12,447 bases of DNA from Chrysochromulina tobinii. Taxonomy: Eukaryota > Haptophyta > Prymnesiales > Chrysochromulinaceae. The DNA lies in assembly GCA_001275005.1 (NCBI GenBank), contig JWZX01000097.1, forward strand, positions 1 through 12,447, read 5' to 3'. Below the pieces are notes generated by a model. That model was not told the DNA's origin, did not search any database, and saw only the letters and a program-made list of their open reading frames with translations. The stretch's first letter is position 1, and every line of letters starts with the position of its first letter. The position numbers were made by a program, and so were the translations under genes. Shown here one piece after another: positions 1 through 6,354 of this stretch.

Positions 1-439
1 AGGGCGGCCGGGCGACGGCCGCACCCGTGTGCACGAACTCGCCGCCATTCTGGCCCTGCGTGCTAAGCCGCAGCTGCACGAACGTTGTGCCCATCGCCTG
101 GTGCTCGCTGCTGCTGGCACTCACGCCGAAGCTCCAATCGACGTCGAGGAGCTGAAGCGGCGGCTCGCGCTGCAACGAGGCGCGCGAGGGTTGTGCGGCC
201 CAGTAGTTAGCAAAAAATATCGCGCCGGCCTCGCCGAGGCCCAGCATGCGCAGCTGCTGCATGAGATCCGCCGTCTCGAGCCCTTGGCTTGCCGCGTGCC
301 GCAGCACCTCAGCAGCGGCGCGTGCTCCGGGCGCAGGCGGGGCCGAGGGATCGAACGCGGCCGCGAAGAAGGTTGTCGGATCCGCGGGCAAATTGGCCTC
401 GAGCTCCAGCAGGTCGGGCAATAAAGCCACAGGAAGCAT
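1..439 (-). CDS. COMM domain-containing protein, COMMD7-like (partial, 3' end outside window)
   Basis: Reading the minus strand from an ATG at 439-437, the frame stays open to the window edge (146 codons) and is not closed by a stop. Residues about 1-90 are a leucine/alanine-rich helical N-terminal region. From about residue 95 the protein shows the COMM-domain start: LQLLDVDWSFGV, a serine run, then MGTTFVQLRLS. This agrees, by family recall, best with COMMD7 (W-x-FGV, serine cluster, x-F-x-QL-x-L). COMMD proteins form the Commander complex with CCDC22/CCDC93, which supports endosomal cargo recycling, and they bind cullin-RING ligases. The end of the COMM domain, with its leucine-rich C-terminal helix, is missing. 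The last visible residues (about 135-146) drift from the family pattern, so an intron donor may lie near 10-40. The start codon is 115 bases beyond the stop of the upstream esterase gene on the same strand. Family assignment is firm; the COMMD7 subtype is less certain. Confidence 0.8.
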   Translation of the reverse strand, partial: MLPVALLPDLLELEANLPADPTTFFAAAFDPSAPPAPGARAAAEVLRHAASQGLETADLMQQLRMLGLGEAGAIFFANYWAAQPSRASLQREPPLQLLDVDWSFGVSASSSEHQAMGTTFVQLRLSTQGQNGGEFVHTGAAVARPP

Positions 440-554
440 TTTTCCGGGGAGGGCCGACTGTGAAGACTTGCTCCCCCCGGTGCACATTGCACGATGCACG
501 TACAAAGCTTAAAAGTATACTGCACCACCGTGTAGACTCTTTCCTATAGATAGA
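440..554 (-). promoter_or_regulatory. Short intergenic space, probable promoter of the COMMD-like gene
   Basis: These 115 bases must hold both the 3' UTR of the esterase gene and the promoter and 5' UTR of the COMMD-like gene, as both are on the minus strand. On that strand a TATA-like stretch (GTATACTTTTAAG, plus-strand 508-520) lies about 70 bases before the COMMD ATG. Plus-strand 481-501 holds three tandem 7-bp units that all begin TGCAC. A promoter role is inferred from position only. Confidence 0.35.
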
Positions 555-2126
555 TCACAGCGGCGTCAGGGCCGTGGTGCGGTCGACATGGATCCACGCG
601 TCGAATTGCGTCGCCAAGCTCGCCTCCACATAGTGCGAGCTCGCTTCCGTGGCCTTTCGGTAGCACACGCCGACCGCCCGTTGGCGACGCGGTTCGCGAA
701 GCACGGCGCGTGCCGCCTGCTGCACCTCATTGTGCTCGGGGTCGCTGGTGCTCACGCCCTTAAGCACGAGGAGCAACGCATTGAGGGGCGCGGCCGAGAG
801 CGCCGGCGCGCCGCCCTCAAGCCGCTCGCGCTCACTCACGACCCGAAGCACCTTATGCATGAGATCTGAGATGCTGCCCGGCTCGGCGTCGGCGAGCTCA
901 AACGTCTGCGGGGGACGGCCCCACTCCTCGGCGGCTGTGACGGTGCCCGCGTACGTGCCGAAACCGCATAGGAAGACGCCGCCGCTGTCCGCGTTGCAAT
1001 CGGCGCCGAAGGTCTGGCGCAGCATCTGTCCCAAATTCCACTCCTCGCGCACGGCCATCGAAGTGGCGCTCGCGTCTCCCACATGGGAATTATGCGCCCA
1101 GAGGACGATCTTGGGCGTGGCGCCGCCGTTCATGGCACGGCAGTACTCGACCAGGCGCAGGCACGTCTGCACCATCGCCTGGTCGCGCAGGTTCCACGTG
1201 TCCACGGAGCCTATGCTCTCGTAGAGCCCACGGAAGTACGCCTCGCCGTTGACGACCACTTGCGCATTCTGCTCGGCGTTGAGCAGTTCCGCGGGGCTGA
1301 GCAGCAGCGAGTACGAGGCGCGCGCGTTCTGTTGCAGCTCCGTCAACACGCTCGCCACGTCCGCCTTGATCTCCTCGGCCCGTGACGCCAGCTCGCCGCA
1401 CGTGACTTGTCGCCCGTACTCCTTCATATCGTCACCGAAGGGCTCGAAGACGGCATAGCGGGAGCGTGTGAGCGCTGCGGCATCCGGGTCGACGATCTCA
1501 AGAAATTCGATCACCGCCCTAGCCGAGGCGTTCACGGAGTAGGTATCCATTCCATACAACACCACCTCGGGCCGCCCCTCACTTGCTGCGGCGATCGCCG
1601 CCTTGGTGAAGCCCATCACCTCTAGCTGCTCCTCACTCGCGCCTGCGGCGCGCAGGTCCCCGAGCGCAGACAGCGTGGCCGTGGCCTCGGTGCCCTCTGC
1701 CCGCACGCGCTCGTTGTGCGCGCGCAGCTCTTCGACCAGCGATGCGAATCGCTCATTCTTCCACATCCACGAGGGAAAGCCTGCAAAGCCTGCGAGCGCC
1801 TCGTGAGCAGAGCGGTCCATGGAGCCTTCGGAGCTGATGTACCGTGACACGCGGTAGGCGGCCGGCCAGTCACCCTCTATAAGAACGACCGAGAAGCCCT
1901 TGGTCTCCACCAACCGCTTCGTAATAGCTGCACGATGCGCATAGTACTCAGCCGTGCCGTGCGTGCTCTCGCCGAGCAGCACGAACTGCGAGTCGCCGAT
2001 GGCCTCCATGAGCGGCGCGTAGTCGGCGTCAGAGCGCAAGGCGTACGCGGCCGCAGCGGTCGATGCGACGTCGCCGTCGGCAAGCTCCTCGTCGGCCGAC
2101 ACCATGGATGTCACCAAGTCATTCAT
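555..2126 (-). CDS. Erythromycin-esterase-family protein (PF05139-like), intronless
   Basis: A 523-aa protein from the ATG at 2126. The frame is open 7 codons further to a GTG, and beyond that to a stop at 2165-2163, but ATG is the eukaryotic choice. A second ATG at 2105 is an alternative. Family landmarks in order: GESTHG at 52-57 (H56 equivalent to the catalytic histidine of Ere enzymes), LIEGDWPA at about 82-89 (E84 matching the conserved glutamate), MDTYSV at 193-198, WNLRDQAM at 311-318, WAHNSHVGD at 343-351, and a C-terminal block with GVCYR, SSHY and HVDRTTAL. Ere enzymes hydrolyse the macrolide lactone, but most relatives have unknown substrates, so macrolide hydrolysis should not be assumed. 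About 45 residues between roughly 143 and 187 look inserted relative to the bacterial pattern. No signal peptide or membrane segment is evident, so it is probably cytosolic. It has no intron, unlike genes 4 and 6, which fits transfer from bacteria. Confidence 0.9.
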   Translation of the reverse strand: MNDLVTSMVSADEELADGDVASTAAAAYALRSDADYAPLMEAIGDSQFVLLGESTHGTAEYYAHRAAITKRLVETKGFSVVLIEGDWPAAYRVSRYISSEGSMDRSAHEALAGFAGFPSWMWKNERFASLVEELRAHNERVRAEGTEATATLSALGDLRAAGASEEQLEVMGFTKAAIAAASEGRPEVVLYGMDTYSVNASARAVIEFLEIVDPDAAALTRSRYAVFEPFGDDMKEYGRQVTCGELASRAEEIKADVASVLTELQQNARASYSLLLSPAELLNAEQNAQVVVNGEAYFRGLYESIGSVDTWNLRDQAMVQTCLRLVEYCRAMNGGATPKIVLWAHNSHVGDASATSMAVREEWNLGQMLRQTFGADCNADSGGVFLCGFGTYAGTVTAAEEWGRPPQTFELADAEPGSISDLMHKVLRVVSERERLEGGAPALSAAPLNALLLVLKGVSTSDPEHNEVQQAARAVLREPRRQRAVGVCYRKATEASSHYVEASLATQFDAWIHVDRTTALTPL

Positions 2127-2256
2127 GCCCGGAAATCCGGATAGCACAGCGCACGGACACGCCTAGGAGTCAAACTGGCATTTACAGTGCAGGTGCTGGA
2201 GTGCTTACATCCGTTAACGAAACCAACCAACACGGCGCCCTTTTAAGGGCCAACGC

Positions 2257-2268
2257 GTCGGCGCCGAC
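2257..2268. repeat. 12-bp perfect palindrome upstream of the esterase gene
   Basis: GTCGGCGCCGAC reads the same on both strands and lies about 130 bases upstream of the esterase ATG. It follows a small hairpin, GCCCTT-TT-AAGGGC, at about 2237-2250. It could be a protein-binding site or 5' UTR structure; in GC-rich DNA it could also be chance. Confidence 0.3.
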
Positions 2269-2452
2269 AAGTGAGGCAAGCGGGCCCGTAGCCGCGATAC
2301 TGGCCGCGCGGGAAAGAGTGACTACTTGAGTAGTGGTGAGTAACCTTATAGACGTCGCACGCGGAGTGCGCAAAGGGTGTTCTAGACAGACAACCCCCGA
2401 CTCACGCCTGGAAAAACACGCGCTTGCGGGAAGTGATCGCGATTCAAAGTTC

Positions 2453-2477
2453 GCGCCCGATAAGGCAATCGGGGCGC
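2453..2477. repeat. Imperfect inverted repeat (hairpin) in intergenic DNA
   Basis: GCGCCCGAT pairs with ATCGGGGCGC across a 6-base loop, giving nine pairs with one bulged base. Related small hairpins lie at 2356-2370 (CGCAC/GTGCG) and 2542-2557 (GATGGT/ACCATC closed by a GAGA tetraloop). Function is unknown. Confidence 0.4.
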
Positions 2478-3018
2478 GGTGCCACGCTCCAGGGACCACA
2501 AAGGGGCAAGGGCCACACTCAGGGGGCACACACTAACACGTGATGGTGAGAACCATCCAACGGGTAAGTGCCCGCTGCCCGGTCACGGCCGAGCATTCGA
2601 TCCGACTAAGCGGCCGAGCGGGCCGCATTCGATTCGCCTAAGCTTGTATTAAGCATTTCCTTCGGACGGGCCGGAGCGCGACACGGCGGAACAGGGTAGC
2701 CACATACTAAGCCACATACGACGAGACCGGCCACAGGACGGTAGCGACCGCGCAACAGAACAACAGTACATGTATATTTATTTGCCGCGCAACCGCAAGC
2801 AAAAGAAACCGCACATCGCCGAGATGCGAAAATCGCGACGGGCAGGCTAACGGAGGAAATAAAGATCGGACCGCGGATGATCGACATGATTGAAAGAAGC
2901 GCTACCCACGCACGGACTGTAGAGGCTGCGGCAAGACAACGACGGGTCGACGGCACACGGCAGAAGCCCTTCATGGGCAGAAGTATCTAGTATGATGACG
3001 GTTGGGAAAAAAACCTTA

Positions 3019-3052
3019 CCCCCCCCCGCCCCCCCTCCCCCCTCCCCCCACC
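3019..3052 (-). other. C-rich / G-rich tract, potential G-quadruplex on the minus strand
   Basis: The plus strand is almost pure C, with runs of about 9, 7, 6 and 6 separated by single bases. The minus strand therefore has at least four G-runs of five or more with one-base loops, which is the classic quadruplex-forming layout. It lies about 0.9 kb upstream of both flanking start codons. Such tracts also slip during sequencing, so exact run lengths are uncertain. Confidence 0.6.
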
Positions 3053-3361
3053 TGATTGCCTATCACAATTTCCCGCCCGGTAGTATACATGTAGGGCAGC
3101 GAGCACCAGAGATCACAGTGAGTGCAAATCAACCTCGTGTGCAATGACTTTAACAATGACTGTGTGCTGGAGGAGAGACAGACCTCACTTTGAGCGAAAT
3201 TGAGTAGCCCGAGCGAGCGAGTACACTCCGTACTTGTGTTGACCGAGGGGAGCGGAGCCGTCCTTTGAGGCTCCGTGCACCAGCGTATCCCCAGACGCTC
3301 AAGATCTTCGGCCGACCGAAGGCCACACACCGGCCCAAGGCAACGCACGCGTGAACTGAGT

Positions 3362-3396
3362 TGAGACGTGGTGAGCGCGCGCGGGGGACCGCGACG
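3362..3396. repeat. Dispersed 35-bp repeat, copy A (intergenic)
   Basis: The blocks TGAGAC, GTGGTGAGCGCG and GGGGGACCGCGACG occur here in the same order and spacing as at 11095-11129, apart from two compensating 3-base gaps. Similarity stops at the edges of the block. Copy B lies in the 3' coding end of the unrecognised gene at the right edge. Confidence 0.5.
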
Positions 3397-3398
3397 AA

Positions 3399-3415
3399 AC
3401 TGACTGACTGACTGA
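3399..3415. repeat. ACTG microsatellite
   Basis: Four tandem ACTG units followed by a partial unit, in intergenic DNA upstream of the lipid-transfer gene. A simple sequence repeat with no evident function. Confidence 0.8.
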
Positions 3416-3946
3416 GAAAAGGGAATGAACGCTGTGTTGTGCTTGTGTGTAAACTTGGTCGCGTGTTTGACTTGAATTGCTGTTCATCAGAGCTACACAA
3501 GCAGCCTGGTGAGCGCGACAACCCCCGGTCCCTGCTAAAGCTAGACCAGGCTTACATCGCGGTGGGTGGGCGGGACCACTCAGCTCTCATCAGAGAGCCA
3601 GACGAGAATGCGACCATCGTTCGAGAATCTCCTCAACGAGGTGTATGCACCCAGCCCGTGCCTGCCGTTGGAATTAAATCGGGATGCGCATCAAACCGTT
3701 TCGAGACTCCCTTGAGTCCGAAACGTGAGCAGCAAACCTCCCGGTATGCGTCCGCACGGCCCCCCATATGCCCAATACCCCTTCCCCCTGGTTGGGCCCC
3801 TGTGGTAGCTCTGCCAACAGTCTCATCACACGTTGAGTTCACGGCCGCTTAACTGTTGGGGTCAAGCGGCATTCGTACGGTACAGTACTCAACGCCCGGA
3901 ATTAGAGAGGGCGTCGACCGGCCGAGCGGGATGTGAGGAAGACAAC

Positions 3947-5621
3947 ATGCCGTTCGATGCTCACACGCTCAAAAAGGCGGCGCGCCTCGAACAGTCCTCG
4001 TGGCAACTCTCCTGCAAGGCAGACTTCACGGAATGCTTCGGCGAACTGACTGTGTATGTGGCGCTGGTGCTTTGCATGATCGGTGCGGCCGGCTTGTTTT
4101 GGCGTATGTGCTGCCGCCGGCGCAGATCGACCTACCACAAGGTACTCCTGGGCAGCGACGACTCCTCCCGTCCAGCTGATCTGGAGGAGGGCTGGGCGGC
4201 CGCGTCGGGCATCGTCGACATGGAGAACTTTGGCAGCGACAAGCCCAACAGGAGGCGTCCGGGGCACCAGCGCAACACATCGCAGGGCTCCATGCTGTCG
4301 CTGGACCCGCTAGAAGACGATGACGACGACGGCTTCGACGTCGACGACTACGCATCGCTCGACGCGCTCGAGATGCTCAGGAAGCTCTCTCATGAAGTGG
4401 TCGTGAAGGTGAAGGAGGTGGTGCCCGAGATGAGCGAGGTCCAGGCAGCCGTTCACGTGGCGGGCCATGTGGCAACGTTGAGCGTGCAGACGGTCGTCAA
4501 GCCCCCCTCATCAGCTAGCAGGCCGCCGCGGCCGCCACTCGCCGCCCTCTCTCCAGTATACGAAGCAGCCGAGCATGCGGCAAGCGACGCGGCTGTGCCG
4601 AGCCAGCCAGCGACCGACGTCCCGGCTAGCGTCCCGGAGGTCACGCGCCCTCGCTCGATGCTGCACAAGGTGACGCTTGCCTGGGCAGCAGCACGCGGGG
4701 GCAGCGGCAGCAGCGGCGACGCGGGCGAGGTAGCTGAGGCTGGTGATCAGTTGAGAGTGGACTCGTTGCTCGAGGCCTTCCGTGTCTCCCTCACGGTGTG
4801 CGAGAGTTTCGGATCACTGATGGCGCCCGCCGTCAAGAACGACCTTGCAAACCTCGAGAAGGTGCGCACGTCCTCTCATGCACTCTGAGTGCCACCGAGT
4901 GCCACTGGGTCACTCTCCTGATGCCACTGGGTGCCGCTGCTTGTCACACAGGTGCGCACCGCATGGGCCAAGCTCGGCCAGCCGGCCACTTTGCGCGCGC
5001 TGCTACGCGCCGAATTGGGCACCAACATCCACAAGCCAGGGGGAGTGCTGAAAGACCCATCGGCGGCGATCGCTCTCGTGTGGGCGCGCCGCTCGCTCGC
5101 CTTCCAGGTGAGTAGATCGCGTGCCACTGACGAGTGCCATCGAGTGCTACTGAGTGCTACTGAGTGCTACTGAGTGCTACTGAGTGCTACTGAGTGCTAC
5201 TGAGTGCCGACGAGTGCCAACGAGTGCCAACGAGTGCTAATGAGTGCTAATGAGTGCTAATGAGTGCCATCGGTGAGTGCCGCTGCTGAGTGCCGCTCGC
5301 CTCGTGCTCTAGACGGCCCTGCTGGCGGGGCTCACGCGCAACCGACGCGCCACGTTGAGCTCCGTCGCGACCGACGCGTACAAGCGCACGCTCGAGCCCC
5401 ACCATAATTGGATCCTCAAGTCCACCTTCAAGATGGGACTGAACGCGATGCCAGATCTGGACGAGTTCTTTGTGCGGCTGGGCGCGGGCAGCCTGCCAGG
5501 CTTGGATCGCGACGCTTTGGAAGCTGACATGGCCGAGGTCGCCGAGGCGCAGCAGCTGATAGTTGAGCGGATGGGAGCGCTCCTATTCGAACTCGACCTC
5601 GACCCCACTGCCAAGACGTGA
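3947..5621 (+). CDS. Membrane-anchored glycolipid transfer protein (GLTP domain), three exons
   Basis: Exons 3947-4861, 4952-5107 and 5313-5621, joined in phase 0, give 459 aa; both introns are GT-AG. The ATG at 3947 is chosen because an upstream ATG (3931) is followed directly by a stop and the longer frame starts only with TTG. Residues 34-52 form a hydrophobic helix, followed by RMCCRRRR, which suggests an N-terminal membrane anchor with the rest cytosolic and possible cysteine palmitoylation. Residues 53-270 are a low-complexity linker with an acidic run (about 123-134). The GLTP fold covers about 269-459: FGSLMAPAV with D299, N302 and K305, then LKDPSAAIALVWARRSLAF with W349, then HHNW with H388. 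W349 and H388 match the glycosphingolipid-binding Trp and His of human GLTP (W96, H140), which points to a glycolipid rather than ceramide-1-phosphate ligand. Asp and Asn are three residues apart, not the usual four. The family moves sphingolipids between membranes. Confidence 0.88.
4860..4959 (+). other. Intron 1 of the GLTP gene, bounded by a 10-bp direct repeat
   Basis: The intron is 4862-4951 (90 bp, GT-AG, phase 0). AGGTGCGCAC spans the donor (4860-4869) and recurs across the acceptor (4950-4959), so each end carries the same 10 bases. In-frame readthrough meets a stop after eight codons, and joining restores the GLTP helix (NLEK then VRTAWAKL). The interior contains degenerate GAGTGCCA units like those of intron 2. 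Confidence 0.85.
5108..5312 (+). other. Intron 2 of the GLTP gene
   Basis: 205 bp, GT-AG (donor CAG/GTGAGT, acceptor CTCTAG), phase 0. Removal joins LAFQ to TALLAGL inside the GLTP domain. Most of its length is a 10-bp tandem repeat, listed separately. Confidence 0.9.
5131..5270 (+). repeat. 10-bp tandem repeat array inside GLTP intron 2
   Basis: Fourteen contiguous 10-bp units of the form YGAGTGCYAM, in perfect register. Five consecutive units (5151-5200) are identical (TGAGTGCTAC), and variants ending CCAA, CTAA and CCAT form sub-blocks, as expected from recent unequal expansion. Further degenerate units flank the array to about 5300. Each unit contains TGAGTGC, close to a 5' splice-site core. 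Confidence 0.95.
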
Positions 5622-6354
5622 TCTGGCCGAGGGGAGGTGTCTTTTACCCAAAGGGGTAGAGGGACCAGGGAGGTATACCTCGATTCACACACTAGTCGAC
5701 CTGAACTCAGTGTGACTCAGTGACCAGCGGGGACCCCACGGCGGGTAAACGGCGGGTCTTGGATCAGCATACTATGATTGTACCCGTTCGGTTCATCACT
5801 TTTCATCACTTCATCTCTACCCGTCGTGCAGTAGGTAATGCCGTAGGTTCTGCGGACTTCTTTTCATTGTCGTCACGTGAGGAGCCGGGAGCAGCTACCG
5901 TGGAAACCGTCGTGGATCGGATTGGGTCGCATAGCCATACCGTCGGATCTCGTCTATCACGTCTGGCATCGGCCTCTGGAATGTGTGGACGAATCTCGAG
6001 TGGAGGCGCGAACAGTGTTTGATCGAACACGGGCAACACGGCACATGTAACCTAATATCGTTCATAATATCTCGTCTGATATCATTCATCTGATATCAAG
6101 AGGTTGGTTCCTTGCATATCCCGTTGGTAGCTCACAATCAAGCATATATTACAACATATTACGATAGTTCGATACTCGATATAATGATTAATCGTCGGGC
6201 GGGCATGGGCGGGGCAATACGGACGATACCGGGGCCCAACGCAAGAATACACGCACCGGTGCACGGTACGATAGTTTCATACTGAAGTACAGCCGTCACG
6301 TTTGTACCCAAACACGAGTACGGAACAGCCTGGACGCACGGAACTTTCAGAGTC
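5622..6354. other. Convergent intergenic region
   Basis: This 733-bp space lies between the 3' ends of the GLTP gene and the transporter gene and must hold both 3' UTRs and polyadenylation sites. GC content falls clearly between about 6040 and 6190, where TCTGATATCA occurs twice (6075-6084, 6089-6098). A loose repeat, ACGATAGTTCGATACT / ACGATAGTTTCATACT, begins at 6161 and 6268, and a palindrome GCACCGGTGC lies at 6253-6262. No convincing gene or tRNA was seen. Confidence 0.5.
6075..6098. repeat. Direct repeat of TCTGATATCA in AT-rich patch
   Basis: Two identical 10-bp copies separated by four bases. Each contains the palindrome TGATATCA. They sit in the most AT-rich part of the window, between convergent gene ends. 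Confidence 0.6.

Larger units (their letters stand above)
2127..3946. other. Divergent intergenic region between the esterase and lipid-transfer genes
   Basis: This 1.8-kb stretch separates two divergent genes and should hold both promoters and 5' UTRs. Reading frames here are short, mostly without an ATG start, and lack the strong GC third-position bias of the real genes. It holds a cluster of small inverted repeats (about 2240-2560), two copies of a GCATTCGATYCG motif near 2592 and 2628, a C-rich tract (3019-3052), a four-unit ACTG microsatellite (3399-3415) and a 35-bp sequence that recurs near 11.1 kb. I see no tRNA, rRNA or recognisable snRNA. Confidence 0.6.

Noticed and set aside
730-1224. 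Long plus-strand frames antisense to the esterase gene
   Set aside because: They are shadows caused by high GC content in a clearly conserved minus-strand gene.
2592-2640. T-loop-like TTCGATT, considered as tRNA
   Set aside because: The flanking five bases do not pair and no D-arm or anticodon arm fits.
2606-2974. ATG-started 122-codon minus-strand frame, Cys-rich with hydrophobic segments
   Set aside because: Third codon positions lack the GC bias of the real genes, no motif is recognised, and it lies in repeat-bearing intergenic DNA. It is possible but unsupported.
3439-3852. 137-codon plus-strand frame upstream of the GLTP gene
   Set aside because: No domain, mixed composition, and it sits where the GLTP promoter or 5' UTR is expected.
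5131-5270. CRISPR array
   Set aside because: The units are contiguous 10-mers without spacers, inside a spliceosomal intron of a eukaryotic gene.
5720-6022. 100-codon plus-strand frame between the convergent genes
   Set aside because: Starts with GTG, has no recognisable feature, and lies in probable 3' UTR or intergenic DNA.
6120-6185. Possible tRNA (GTTGGTAGCTCA followed by AGTTCGATACT)
   Set aside because: The A-box and T-loop resemblance is partial and neither the T-stem nor an acceptor stem pairs.
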